Positions 36,198-48,750 of a stretch of 64,000 bases of DNA are shown here, one piece after another. The DNA comes from Xylaria sp. FL1777. Its lineage: Eukaryota; Ascomycota; Sordariomycetes; Xylariales; Xylariaceae. A program made the translations under genes and the position numbers. The notes under the pieces were generated by a model. That model had not been told where the DNA came from and did no database searches. It saw only the letters and a list, made by a program, of their open reading frames with translations. Positions within the stretch are counted from its first letter, which is position 1, and every line of letters begins with the position of its first letter. The DNA is taken from the NCBI GenBank assembly GCA_022578965.1, contig MU400508.1:558001-622000 (forward strand), read 5' to 3'.

Positions 36198-39100
36198 CTA
36201 CCGACCCGTTGTAGCGAAGGCCACCTTTACATCCGCCCGCGGCCACTCGAACAATACATCGCCACCGTACACCGTCGTCGTGATGGTGGAGATGCGCACC
36301 TCGACCTCGTTATAGAACTTCTCGCATTCCCGCAAGACACGGTTGACCAGTTCCCGGCTCAGACTCGGGTCGTCCGCGTCGCCGAAGTGTTTTTCCACCC
36401 GCTTGCGTAGCGCTTCGATGCCCTTGCGGACCTCGCGCCCATCGTAAGTACTCAGAATTTTGTTGAACGTTGCCTTTGAATTGCTAGGCTGTGCGGAGAT
36501 GATTGTGATGTTCTTTCCCGATGCAATCTGCGACTCGAGATTTTCTAGGTACTCAAGTAATTTCCCCAGGGGTCTGCGCATCACAGCATTGAGATATAAA
36601 TTCATGTGCTCCGCCATCTCGCTGGATGCAGCCTCTTTCCAGTCCTCGAGTACCTCAAGACCATGAGTGTTGAGTTCTTCCAAGAAATGGTTCATATTTT
36701 CAATTAGGAGAATGTGATAATTCAACGCCTCCTTGTCCTCGGGGTCGGCGCCGCTGTTCGTGAGCGTTGCCGGGTTCTCTCGAGCAATGACCTTGAGAGA
36801 GTCAAACATGGATTTTATGATGCGTTCATACTCCCGGTCTACGGCTCGCCTAACAGAAGAAGCTGTATCCGCTGTCGAGAGCATATTCTCCACTGCGGCA
36901 GAGAAATTCGGGAATACGCGCATGAAAGAGATGACGCCTTTGCGTTTCTTAATTTTAACCTTGGTGTCTTCGATCGCGCGAATTTGTTCCTCAACGAACT
37001 TGGAGAAGCGCGATTCAAGGCTCCCATTGAGTTTCTGAAGCACGTTATTTAAGAAGTCTTGGTTAGATGATGTCATCTCTACTTGTTTGCGCTCTAAGAC
37101 GGCCAGAATGCCAACTCCTTGCCTGCTCTCTTGTCAGTGGTGCAGTCCGAGTTATTAACAAAATAGAATGATACTTACAACGGATCTTGTGCCAGAACCC
37201 ACAGCATTAAATTTTGAAGATCTTGTTCTAGGAACAAAAATATGGCTTCCATTGCCCGAGTGACCCTCCTGGCTAAGTCACGATCAGGCTCCATGAGTCG
37301 ATGTCGCTTTAGGTCGCCGCCTTGTCGGTCGCGTGGTCGCGTTGCCGCAACTAGGTCTGGGAAATCTGCGGTCTCCAAGGTTGTGGCATGAAAGAAGTCC
37401 ACAATAAAGTTTTGCTCGATCTGAACAAGGGGAAGCAAATCATCCATAATGCCAGCAAAAATTTCGTAAGGATGACTGCGACTATCTGGGGTTTTTTCTG
37501 GGTTCGCTTTATTTCCCTCGCCCAAAGGCCTACCGAGAGTCCTCGCTAGCGTTTGACTTCTCTTGACAGTAACCCTCCGCGCAGTTGCCATCGTGCCTTC
37601 TTGCTGTTTCTCTATTTGAGCTGTAAAAAGCAGTTCTGACTCCTCACTTGCCGGTTTCTTTGCATTCCGTTTCCATGCGTCCAAGATATCCTTGAACTGT
37701 GATCGATAGAGAGGGGAGTTCTTCTCTTGGTAGATGTGAAGATAACGATCCCACTCTTCCAGGTTAACCTCCCGGGCGTACAGAATCAAGGGATGGTATT
37801 GCCAGAGTAGGTTCCGCCCAGCGTCATGGTTCCGAGGGTCAACCTTCTTGGATAAGGCGGCGGTAATGGCAGACTTGGTTTCTTGGATAGCTTTATCAAA
37901 TTGGCGAGACATGAAGCCGCCTAGTCTGTTCAAAAAAAACTTGGTTTCCGACATATACATTTCCTTCTTTTCTTGAACAATGCGCATCTTGCCATAGTCT
38001 GGATTGAGGCTTGTTTGTTGCTCATTCATACTGGCATCTTCACTCTTTCGTGATTCTTGTCCTGTTACAGAAGGGTCAATCTTCATCATGGCCTTATATA
38101 GTGTGACTAGCGCCGCTTCGATTTCCTCGAGCCCGGAAGCAGTTTCTAAGGGGGCCACTTTGAGGGGTTGTAGGTCATTGGCAGTGATGGCGCAGATATC
38201 AAGAAGTGACTCTAGCTCGTTACGAAGCAGCTTCTGGTTTGCTGCCTGTACTTGCAGTCCTTGCCCCTGAGCTTCAATGTAGGCAATGTCATCAGACAAC
38301 GTCTATGCTACATCAGTAACCAATTCGTAACACTAAGCAAACGCTACACTTACCGAGAGTTCAACACTATACAATGTTAGGAGGTTATCGAGCTCGTCGC
38401 ATTCAGTTATAGCAACATCTAAGCCAGTCTTTATAGCATCGACTCTCTCATCTTCTTCTTGGAATCGAGCAACCCAACCTCCAGCCTGTGCCTTGTTTAA
38501 TTCTCGTTCGATATCGAGTTTCATCTCATCAAAATTACGAGATCGCATCTGATTCCCTGGCACCCAGCCAAAATGGTCTAACCATCTAGCGAACTCCGTG
38601 GTCGTATCTGCAAGGAGGGTTGTGTCTACACCCAAAGCTGAGAAATACTTGGTGTCGTTACCAGTGATGGTTATCCGTTGTGCCTCCTCATTTTTGCGTG
38701 TTTCTTCAAGCTGCTTCCTTTGGGCTTCTTTGGTGGCGATTTCAAGACTTGTAGGTTGATTAGAGTTGGGCACAGTAACTTTAACCTCAGGGACAGGTGC
38801 CAGTTTTTCATCAGGTTTCTGCGTAGGTTCGACGGGCTTCGGAGCCTCGGGCTGCGGCATGGGACGAGGTGGTGCAGGTACTACACCGGTAATGCCATCT
38901 GGACCATCTACAAGGGCCTTCTTTGCGGCTTCACGTAACCGCTCACCAGCCCCCCCTGGTCGAGGCCTGAAGGAACCTGCAGCGGACGCAGCTTTCCATA
39001 ATGTACCTGCTAATTTTTGCTGAGATGCTTTTGCTTTGATCATTGGTCCCAAACCTGGTCGTGTTTCTTCTTCTTCCTTAGGTGGGGTAGTTGATGAAGG

Positions 39101-40599
39101 GTCTTTTGCTGGACTTTGAGATTTAGAGGCATCTGTGGTGCCATTAAGGCTGGTATCAGTGACAGTTGAGGCTTCTTTGACACGCTCAGGAGTCGAGTCA
39201 GATATCTCTGATCTTTGGCTACTCTCAGGACGGCTTCCCACCGAGTCGTTTCGAGGTATGGTTCGTCCGTTACTCCGAGGCGGAGGTTCTCTCCGAGCCC
39301 CCTGGCTCATGAGAGGTGCGGGCACCAAATCGTTATCCTTAGCACCTTGAGGCCGTAGAGGATCCATTGGCGGTCGTCTCCTGTCTGGGAGGTCAAGCTG
39401 GGAGGCAGGCATCTCTTGCGGTTCCAATCTTCCAGGCGCACCAGGTCCTGATGTGCCCCCGCGGGATCGTGGCGGGATACTGCCGGCATCGTCACTTTTT
39501 GATGTGGAAATTGACGCGGCAAGGGAATCTTGACTTTTATTATTTGACGCCAATCTTCGTAGAGCAGGAGGCTGATTGGAGACACGACCTAAGTCAAGGC
39601 TAGGGGCTGGAGAGGAGGTGCCGTTTGGAGGCCCCAAATTACGGATTGGGGGTGTGGATGGCTGTTGATTGGGCCGAGGGCTAGGAAATGCAGGAGTCGT
39701 CTGTGCGGGCGACGTCTCAGCCCATGATGGCTTCGGTTCGGGTCGAGAGCGTGATGGAGGCCTTGATCCTGGTCGCGATGGGGGTCGGGAGGGAGCTCTT
39801 GGGGGAGGTAGACCGTCGGGCCGCGAAGAGGAAATCGGGACTTTAATGTCGGCTCGAGGAGGAACTGGAGACGGTCGTGGAGGGGTGCCCGTTTGTTCAG
39901 GTCGCGATGAAACAGGTTCGTATGGAGGCGGAGGCTCTCGGGGTGGCGGCGGCTTTCGCGAACCAAGCACCTGGTCTTGTTCACGGGGATCAAACCCCTT
40001 CAGCTCTGGCTGGCCCCCACCAGTGTATTTGCCATAAATCTTGATTAAGCTTGCGATGAAGAACTTTTTTTCCTTATCCGCCTGAGCCTGCCAGTAGTAC
40101 GGCTTTCCGATATTGACAATGAAGCCTGTGTCGCCGGCCCATTGTCGCTGCTGTGGATCGACAGTCGCGGCAGTGAAGGATTCGATCGCCGTGAGATCAT
40201 TGAGGTCCCACGTCTTGCCAATAGAAAAGGTGCTATTTACATTCTCTTTAGATTTATGCATGCGCACACGGCCCGACTTCCGCACAGAAATGATGATGAC
40301 GCGGGGCTTTTCTGACTCTCTTCGACTTTCAGGAGGAGGAGGACTGGTGGGATGCGACCCGAACTCGGTGATACGAATGTGAGTGATGTACGTTTCTATG
40401 ACTAGCAGGGCGAAAGAACCCGTGTTAGCGACTGGGCGGGCCGACGTGACACACGGAAAGAGATTGCCATACTGGATCCGTCGGTATCCTTCTTGTTGAA
40501 GCAACTCTCGATGATGCGCCGTTTTTCCTCCTCGAACTTCTCGGCCCTGCTCATGTCACGGCCGTAGCCGGGGCCGCCTCGCTGCCGGGGAGCATCCAT
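36198..40599 (-). CDS. SEC3: Exocyst complex component Sec3
   Basis: Four exons, 40599-40473, 40401-38354, 38302-37179 and 37122-36198, give 1,407 residues, normal for filamentous ascomycete Sec3. Sec3 is the exocyst subunit that marks sites of polarised secretion at the hyphal tip and tethers secretory vesicles. The N-terminus (about 10-165) is the phosphoinositide-binding PH-like domain, with FEEEKRRIIESCFNKKD, IETYITHIRITEF across intron 1, RVIIISVRKSGRVRMHKSKE and KTWDLNDLTAIE. A very Pro-rich disordered stretch (about 165-580) follows. From about 610 onward is the conserved Sec3 helical-rod region, including DLHF-like helices, LSTLSDDIAYIEAQGQGLQVQ across intron 2 and LQGVGILAVLERK across intron 3. 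All junctions keep frame. Confidence 0.95.
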
Positions 40600-41346
40600 T
40601 GGTGCCTACTATCAAGCTATGGGCAGGATTCATGAATGTGACAGAGCGTTCATCGAAGGAGGCGAGGGAGTTCGTGGAGCATTTTCGACTGTCATCTACG
40701 CAGCGGCGGCCGAGCCCGAAAGTATGCGAAAAGGGCAACAGGGATCGAATTACGAGTCGTAGGTGTATTGTCTAGCCTGGACAAAACATGCGTAGCGATC
40801 CTACAGACCGGCTTGCGGAATGAGCTTTCGCGATATAAATTAGATGGAGTGATGGTTGAAGGAGTCGGGTGCACTGTAGGTTAGGTACGTCTCCGACGGT
40901 AGATGAGCTTGTCGGCCTGGATTGCTGCCGCAGACTGCACAATGGTTGATTGAATGGGTGTCAGGGAGGCGCGGGTGAGACAGCGTTGGAACCCGGCGAA
41001 TAGACCCCCGGGCGGGTTTGTTACAGGGTGCCTGCTCCCTATCACTCTAGCGCCGATGTCTACCTAGGTAATGTCGAGTTCGAAGCTGAGGTCTACCGGC
41101 CGGTAGTATAGGTACGAACAAGCCACAGCGATGTAGGTTAGGTTAGTACCAGTGTATGCCTACCCAGGTACATACAATTATGTACAGCATTAGCCACATA
41201 TATCATGCTCGGCTCATAAGGTATCCTTTATTCATGCTCCATCCATTTTGCAAGTCACCGGTTACATGTCTTCTTAGTAAGTTACTCGCGCGGTAGATAG
41301 CCTGTTATCTACCTTGATATATATATAACTAGACTAATTTCAGATA
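40600..41346. other. Intergenic, Sec3 promoter side
   Basis: About 750 bp between the Sec3 start and the DmpA-type gene's stop. TAGGTA-type words are common near 41060-41170. No gene was seen. Confidence 0.6.
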
Positions 41347-42652
41347 TCAAACCTCGTACTTCGCCATGATCTCCTTGACTCTCTCCAGCGGGAGTGCTTC
41401 AATCTTATGACCCAAGTTTCCGACCATTGTCTCTGCCATGCAGACGGCGTTGTATATCGCTTCCTCCGTCGCCTCTGCTGCTGCTTCAAAGAGTCCGTTG
41501 ATTGATGAATCGTCCACCACATCCGCAGTGAATGGCGTTGGCTTCCATGGGTCTACCGCGCGTCTATCCATGGATATCGTCTGCACGGGGATGTGGTTCC
41601 CAGTGGAAAATGCGAGAAAGATATCGCCGCTGGGGTTATGGCCGCGACCGCCCACCCTAGCAAGACCGACAGTTGCCCTCTTAGCTAGACGCTGGAGCTG
41701 CGTTGGGTGTAGAGGTGCGTCTGTAGCTAGGATTACGATAATGCTTCCATCTTTGCGTTCTTTCTCCCTCTCCAGGTTTTCTTGGGCAAGCTTCTTCTCA
41801 GCGTCCAGCTCGGCCGCTTTAGCATCTTCTTCGGCTAGTATCCTTCCGATGGGGACACCTGCTATTCTAAAATGAGGCTTCTTGCCATAATTCGCTTGAA
41901 CCAAGGCACCGACAGTGTAATTCTTAGGTTCTCCTTTGTTATCAAATCCTGGGACTACTCGGCTACTACTGCCTGTACCGCCTTTGAAATAATCTATGCC
42001 AACGTAAATCAGCAATTTTCGCTCAGACGAGTCGGCGACGAGATGCTGCCCTAGTCCGGTAACAGGGCATTTCCCTTTAAAACTTACGACATATCATCCC
42101 AGTGCCACCGCCAACACAACCTTCCCGAACGCGGCCGCTCGATACATTCTCTAAACCTTTCACGATGTGCGCGGGTGTAATCGGGAATTGTGTTAGGTCG
42201 TTCAGGTACCCGTCAAATGTCTCCGCGACAACCGGCAAGAGAAACCAATCCACCTGGCCCTTTGCCGCCCCCTGGGACTTGATCGCATATTCGTATATGC
42301 CTTGGTATGCGGCGCCCACGGCGAAAGAATTGGTGATGATGATTGGCGAATGCAGTAATCCGGTCTCGTTGATCCAGTGACTACCGGTCATCTCGCCTGA
42401 CCCGTTAAAGCTGAAAAGTCCTGCGTAGCATGCATTGTAAAACCAGTCTATCCGTGGCAGGATGCTTGTAACACCCGTGTTCACATTCCCGTTGTCGGCC
42501 AGAACTTCTTGTGTGTGCACTAGGACACCGGGCACGTCGGTTATTGAATTGAGCGATCCAGGTGCCCAGTCTCCGAGATTAAGGTCGGGTAGAAGCTCAC
42601 GGATCCGCATACGAGGCGACTTGTCGCTCGTTTGGGGGTTTGAGGTCGACAT
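41347..42652 (-). CDS. DmpA/L-aminopeptidase D-esterase-type peptidase (family S58/P1)
   Basis: Two exons, 42652-42088 and 41993-41347, give 403 residues. Members are N-terminal-nucleophile aminopeptidases that self-cleave into alpha and beta chains and remove N-terminal residues or hydrolyse amino-acid amides and esters. [41 protein letters not shown] and [11 protein letters not shown] are typical alpha-chain blocks. GCVGGGTGM and [13 protein letters not shown] follow across the intron. [27 protein letters not shown] contains the expected Gly271-Ser272 cleavage site, with Ser272 as the probable nucleophile. An acidic/Lys-rich insertion (about 241-269) lies just before that site. No signal peptide is apparent, so it is probably intracellular. 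Confidence 0.92.
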
Positions 42653-43459
42653 ACTGGATGCTTAGAACACTGTTTCTAAAGTTGGACTAAGACGGATTAC
42701 CAGACGCAATGACTTTTGCTTAGCTTACAAAACACCATCACCGCAAAGGACGTTGCGCGGATTGAAGTTTATAATTGATTGATTCCTATGTTAGTCTACA
42801 CTAAGAACTATCTTGGCGCACAAAGCTCCATTGAGAATTGAGTCACGCCGGCATTATGAGGCCGGGGATTGATGTTGGCGATTGGTCAGGATATCGCAGA
42901 GGAATCGCATTATACCGAAGCGATGTCTGAAAGCGACGATCATGGGCCAGGGTCTCTATATCCACATTTTCGATAGCTTCAATCTCACTTCTTTTTAGAC
43001 GATCCATCCAAGTCCAGGCACTATGCAGAAAAGTGCACTATAGCAAACAAATTGTGAACCAGGCAATACTATGTATGACCGTATAAAAAGCTTCCACGAC
43101 CCCTTTTCATTGTGCCGTGCGGAGAATTCCCCTCCATATCAGCCACCTGAATTCTCCCCCACACGAACTACCCCACACAAGATATACATATTCGGTAATA
43201 CCTAGGTATGGCCTAGACATAGCCGAGATACTATGCCGTGGCTACACTAAGCGTCTCGTGGCGGCATATGGCAGTCGTTTCATCATCCAAGTCACTATTA
43301 AAGGTCATAATACATGTAGATACACGCCGGATACTCGACTAGTCAAGGAGATCCGTTTCAGTTTTCAGTTTTCAGTTTTCAGTTTTCAGTTTTCATGATA
43401 TTCGCTGTGACTTATCAAACAAAGGATATACGCATAATAACTACACTTCGCCTTCCACG
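42653..43459. promoter_or_regulatory. Divergent promoter region with heptanucleotide repeat
   Basis: About 800 bp between the divergently transcribed peptidase and transhydrogenase genes. It contains the 7-bp tandem repeat listed separately. No clear TATA box was seen. Confidence 0.45.
43356..43395. repeat. Heptanucleotide tandem repeat (CAGTTTT)n
   Basis: Between five and six uninterrupted copies of a 7-bp unit (CAGTTTT). It lies 65-105 bp upstream of the proposed transhydrogenase start and could affect transcription or the 5' leader. Confidence 0.9.
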
Positions 43460-45157
43460 ATGAGTGCTGCGATTCGTGTGACGCCGAGTGTAAGTGTTCT
43501 TAAAGTCTTAAACACCGAGGTTGATTGAGCCCAGCTTAATGGAATATCCGGCAGGCCGCGACGAGAGCTGCTAGTCTTCTCAGGACAGTGCAGTACACAC
43601 ACCCCCCGAACTGCCCGTGTCACTCAAATCCGGGCTATCACCATCGCCATGCCCGGCCACAGATCGAGGCTTACGCCCAACGGGCTCGGGAGGTCGGAAG
43701 ACGCGGCTTCGCCTCGCCTATGGATGCCTCCCAGCAGAAGGAGTACGCCTTTGAGATGGCTGCGTCCTCAATTCGGTTCGGACCCGGTGTGACTCAGGAA
43801 GTCGGCATGGACTTCGCCAACATGGGCGCCAAACGGGTCTGCGTCGTCACCGACTCCACCGTTAGACGACTGACTGCTGTCAAGCAAGCTGAGGAGGCTT
43901 TGTCCAGAGAAGGGATCGAGTACAAGATCTTCGACAAGGTGCGAGTCGAGCCCAAGGATAGTTCGTGGGTAATCCCAGATTCCGTGGCAAGCATTATCAA
44001 GCTAACCCTATCACAGAATAAAGGAGGCCATCGCGTTCGCGAAGCTCTATGGGGCTGACGCATTTTTAGCTGTCGGGGGAGGTTCAGTGATAGACACGGC
44101 TAAGCTGATGAACTTATACACTGAATATCCCGAGGCAGACTTCTTGGATTTTGTGAATGCGCCTCTAGGCAAGGGGCGACCAATCGACAAGAAGCTGAAG
44201 CCCTTGGTCGCCATTCCCACAACGGCTGGTACTGGTAGCGAGACCACGGGGACGGCTATTTTCGACCTAGTAGCGAAGAAAGCTAAGACTGGTGTTGCAC
44301 ATCGGAACCTGAAGCCAACACTCGGTATCTGCGATCCGCTCAATACCAGAACCATGCCCGCAGCTGTGAAGGCGAGCTCCGGATTGGATGTCTTGTTTCA
44401 CTCGCTCGAGTCTTGGACGGCGATACCTTTCAACGAGAGGACTCCCCGACCAACGAACCCGATTCTTAGACCTGCGTATCAGGGCGCTAACCCAATTAGC
44501 GATATTTTCTCCCTGAATGCCTTGAAGAGCACCATAAAATACTTGCCGCGATCAGTCAAAGACCCCGAGGATATCGAGGCACAAACTGAGATGCTTCTAG
44601 CTGCTACACTAGCAGGCGTTGGTTTTGGCAATGCCGGCGTTCATTTGTGCCATGGTGAGCAAGATAATCGATCCACTTTGGATGAAATCATCCAGCCGAC
44701 AGCTCGTATTAACACCCTTTAACCAGGAATGTCCTACCCGATTTCTGGCCAGAACCCGGGCTACAAGCACGCAGGCTATGAAGTGTCATCTCCCATCATC
44801 CCCCACGGCGTCACAGTAGCGGTCACCGCTCCCGCGGTGTTCCGGTTCACGGCCCCCTCAAACCCTGACCGCCATTTAGCGGCTGCCGAGGCATTTGGGG
44901 TCGACATTACCAATGTGAAACGCGAGGACGCTGGCGAGGTCTTGGGGGAGGCTGTGGCGAAGTTCCTTGCTGATCTCGGTGATCAGCCTAACGGGCTCAA
45001 GGGGCTAGGTTTCGCTAGAGAGCATATCGAAAGTCTCGTCGAAGGCACCATCCCTCAAGCGAGAGTGCTCATGCTAGCCCCGGGCCTGGCAAAGGAGCTC
45101 GAGCATGAGAGAGATCAGCTGAGGCAGCTGTTTGAAGACTCTATGACACATTCATAG
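43460..45157 (+). CDS. Hydroxyacid-oxoacid transhydrogenase (iron-containing alcohol dehydrogenase family), mitochondrial
   Basis: Four exons, 43460-43487, 43568-43964, 44017-44654 and 44727-45157, give 497 residues. ADHFE1-type enzymes couple oxidation of 4-hydroxybutyrate (or similar hydroxyacids) to reduction of 2-oxoglutarate in mitochondria. The first exon is short (MSAAIRVTP) and its splice is the least certain; it yields a basic leader with TASLLRTVQYTHPPNCPCH. Then come EYAFEMAASSIRFGPGVT, AVGGGSVIDTAK (GGGS at 162-165), AIPTTAGTGSETTGTAIF, and the metal-ligand blocks SGLDVLFHSLES and GNAGVHLCHGMSYPI, the last formed across intron 3. The second intron uses a GTGGGT donor that restores SSIKEAIAFAK. 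Length and motifs are normal. Confidence 0.92.
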
Positions 45158-45324
45158 ATGCCAACTCTGTTATTTTTAATTAACGATTCCGCCGTGGGTT
45201 GTTGGTTAGGTAGGTAGACAGCATCATCTCGTACGCCGTATAGTCCGCATAATGTACGTATTGAGAAAATCCTATTTTAACTCCCCGCTCGCTATATGAA
45301 ACTCAGAATCATTTCTGCAAAAGC

Positions 45325-46346
45325 CTAATGCTCCTTCTGAGCAACGCAAACATGTGCAACCATCTCCAACGTGGCGCTTTCTTTCTCCTTAGTAGTAAGC
45401 TGGTTCGTCACCTCCTTCAACCATTTGGCCGTCTCCTCCTCGCTCCACCCCTTGCAGTACTGGCCTTTCCACATCGGTGCTTGAAAGGCCTCCATTAAGT
45501 CATCGAGCGACGCATGATTCCAATTCGGTGTCGACTCCGACAACTGAACATTCTCCGCCTTGAACCCGCCATCTTTCATGACAGAGGCCAGGTGTTCGCT
45601 TGTATACCACTTGGGTTCAATATCCACTGCAACACCCGCGATTAGTAATTCCTATTTCGGGCGTTATGTAGAGAGCTTGGAAGCTGTTGAAGGCTCTCGA
45701 GACATGCATCGAGACTGAAATGGGGTCTTTCTATTCGAGAATGCCTAGAATAGCAAGGATATGACTTCGAGGATTACTCACTGACGGCTCCTCCGGGATG
45801 GATGCTCTCTGCAACGCTGGTCATGAGGGTATGCGGCCGGGTGACCTTCCACGTCGTCACGACCGCATGGCCACCGGGCTTCAACACCCGGTACATCTCC
45901 TTCGCACCGGCAACAGCATCGGGGAACGCGAAGAGAGCGAGACTTATCACGACCGCGTCGAACGTAGCGTCAGGGAACCGAGAGAGGTCCTGGGCGTTCT
46001 GGACAAAAGTTTCCGTTGTGGTCCAGCCCAGCGTGCTCGCATTGGTCTTGTACAGCTCGATCATTTGCTCGGAGATGTCTACGCCCGTCACCTGCGGCGG
46101 CGGATTGATCGGCAGCCCCGGCGCCGAGATAGTCGCCGGACAGGGCGACAGGAGCAACCGGGTTACGATCCCGGGCCCGCAAGCAGAGTCGAGGATCCGG
46201 CTGGTCGACGTATAGGTCGAGAGTGGTAGATGCGACAGAGCATCAGCTGCGAGGCGCGCGGTCGTCTCCCCTACGAGCTTCTCGTACATCGAGGCATTGG
46301 AGAAAAAATCCTTCACTCTTTCAATCGTCAAGTTCCCGGGAGCCAT
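45325..46346 (-). CDS. Class I SAM-dependent methyltransferase
   Basis: Two exons, 46346-45782 and 45626-45325, give 288 residues. SAM-binding motif I is ILDSACGPG at about 51-59, motif II is VTGVDISEQMIELYK, the adenine region is FVQNAQDLSRFPDATFDAV, and the post-motif block is MYRVLKPGGHAVVTTW, all as in UbiE/type-11 methyltransferases. The intron joins HPGGAV to MDIEPKWYT. The C-terminal part, with NWNHASLDDLMEAFQAPMW and CKGWSEEETAKWLKEV, resembles fungal small-molecule methyltransferases of unknown substrate. No targeting signal is evident. It is convergent with the transhydrogenase gene, only about 170 bp apart. Confidence 0.9.
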
Positions 46347-47866
46347 GTTGTTGCTGTACCGTCTTTTGTTTATGAGGATACTCGGTAAGGTGGGGATGTG
46401 AGTGCGCCAGATACTCGGAATGCTGCGGAAAGCCAGGGTTGATTCGATACTGTAATTGCTTTGACAGTTGCTTCAGTTGCCAAAAGACACTTAGATGATC
46501 CGTGAAGAGGGTTGTATCTCAGTCTTTTATATTCTTGTCATCGGAGACAATCTAGATACCGTGAGACAGTAAAGTATCCGAATCATATATATATATGCCC
46601 GGAGACTTTCCATGACAAGGATCCCAGGACTAATAGTACCTTGGTATTCTGGGGCATTGCAGCTAACAATTATATCTTAGTCTCAACGTCTCTGCTTTAG
46701 TTTTCTCCATCCGAGCTATGGAAGCGAGTACGAATCTCTACGTGTAAGAACCACGTGGCTGGGGTTCTTATTGTTGGTTCCGTTAGGCCTTAGTGTAGCT
46801 CTTCAGAGAAGCGGAGTGGATATTAATGTTGAAGAGATGGAAGTCCGAGGAGTCCACGGAGAGGGGTTATATAGACACTCCCACCGTGCCTTTCTACAAT
46901 CTCCTACATGCATGCTTATATCCTGCCAGCGGCGCTGTCACGGAACAGAATGGCAGGGATACACCCTAACACTACTCGCAAAAGGAAAAGATACTTATTC
47001 AATCGAGGGCTTGACCTGTCTGGCGCCTGTTACACTAGGGCGAGGAGGAGTCTGTAGGAGACGATTATAGTGATGGTCACACACTTCAAAAACGATCTTA
47101 AAACTGAAGATTATTTATAGTAATTAGTTTTCTAGAATAGCAACAACTATAGTACTTAAAACAGTTCTAGTTAGATTAATACTTTATGGATGGTACAATT
47201 ATTCCACTTAATGTTGCAATATAACGTAATAGTATTGATTAAAGGACCGACACTGTAACTGTCCTAAAGGATTGGGGACCATTGTAAAGACAGGAGACTA
47301 TTCTTAAGAGAGTTTCCTAAAACCTCCCTCTGCCTGCCATGCATATCTAGATATGTACCACGTCAGGTGCGTGGTCGATTCGGACAGTCCCACTTGCAAC
47401 GTTGATGGATTATCTTCGGATATTTCTAGATCATTTCATATTAATTAAAGATTTTTTTTGGATAGCCTAAAGGTTTAGTATGAAGCATGCGATGTATCTA
47501 GATAGTTATCTTCGGACTCTCCCTGTCAGTCTCGAACTTGAACTAGGATGCCACTACTAGCCAACCCTCGAAAAGAGTGAACTGAAAAAAAGAGAAGTAG
47601 AAAAAAGTCCCCGTAAATTATCAACAAGATGATGTACCATCGTCTCTGTAAAATCCGAAATTCATGAATCAATAAATCGTTGTAATACTCTCACTTTGAG
47701 ACTATGTGCTTCTTGAATATAACATTATAACCCCTATGGTCCTATAGAACATAGGTAGAGAACCGCATCGTCCGTAGTCGTACATGATTTCATATTAGGG
47801 AATTCGCATATAGTTATACCAGGTGGACAGTCAATGACGCATTGGCCCTTTTAAAGATGACATACG
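46347..47866. other. AT-rich intergenic stretch
   Basis: About 1.5 kb. A 99-codon frame at 46771-47070 has no domain. A short hairpin (46745-46770) encloses a CACGTG palindrome. The rest is AT-rich. Confidence 0.5.
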
Positions 47867-48303
47867 TTAGCCCATCAATATTCCATTAATATTCAAAACT
47901 AGTAGATAGTCTATCTGGAGCGTTAGGAGGAGAGGTGGAAACGACTTACCCCATTGATTTCGGCGTGGCGATGATAGTCCAGAAAGGGATCTCCGTTGAC
48001 GGCGGAGAGATCGAGCCATGTTAGGCCGCGTCGGACAGTAACCTCCATCTGATAGGGTTGCTGGATGTAAGGATCCAAGGCGCACTTGAGCACGGCTCCA
48101 ATGTTGTTGTCGTCTGCCGTCAGCTCAGAGCGGTAGGTCTGACCCTGTGAGATCTTGGTACTCGGAGTGAAAGTGCCATCATTCTTGGCGCCCGCGCACC
48201 AGACGTCGAAGGGGCATTCGTTCCTAGCACTCAGCCATTTAGCGAGTATTTGCGGTGCAAGGAAGGTGTAAGCAATAGCTGCGAATTGGAGAAATTTTTG
48301 CAT
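47867..48303 (-). CDS. Small secreted Bys1/thaumatin-like protein, C-terminus uncertain
   Basis: The first exon (48303-47950) starts MQKFLQFAAIAYTFLAPQIL, a clear signal peptide, followed by NECPFDVWCAGAKNDGTF and TWLDLSAVNGDPFLDYH. The latter resembles the WYDLSNVNGDPF block of Bys1-domain secreted proteins, named after a yeast-phase gene of Blastomyces. Family members are usually longer with more cysteines; here only three Cys are seen. A GTAAGT at 47949 could splice over 35 nt to 47914, giving 133 residues, but that intron is shorter than usual. Without it the frame stops after FHLSS at 126 residues. The gene may be truncated or decaying. Function in the family is unknown. Confidence 0.6.
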
Positions 48304-48750
48304 GATTGTGGAATAAGACTTGAAGTGACTGAGGATCGATAATGATGATGTATAAACGAGGTTTAGAGTGAGGGGGCTCAGTGTGAAACGAAAGGGGCAA
48401 ATACCAGGTTGTGATGAGTGAGCATACAGTTTTCTTTTAGTTTCTACGGGCTATCCAAACCGTCTATAGCTTGATCAACTCTTTATAGTTTGTCATGGCC
48501 GGAGTCTGATGAGGCTGCTTAGGCTTGGTAATCGGTAGAATACAATATACCTTTCACATGTTCTCAAAAGTAATAGGGTATAGACCAGATTCAACATGGA
48601 TTTCCGTTCCTAATTGTAAATAATAAGATAACCCCTATGTTTCTATATTATCAAGTAAAGATGTGATCAAGTGCATGTAGATAACATCTCCCGACTTGGC
48701 GTTTATTGGGTATACTACAATGGGACACTGCCCCGACAAAAGAAGGCGAC
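48304..48750. other. Intergenic, Bys1-like promoter side
   Basis: About 450 bp with no supported gene. Confidence 0.55.

Noticed and set aside
46745..46770. Small hairpin (TAAGAACC / GGTTCTTA) enclosing CACGTG
   Set aside because: The stem is only 8 bp and it is far from a supported start, so it is compatible with chance.
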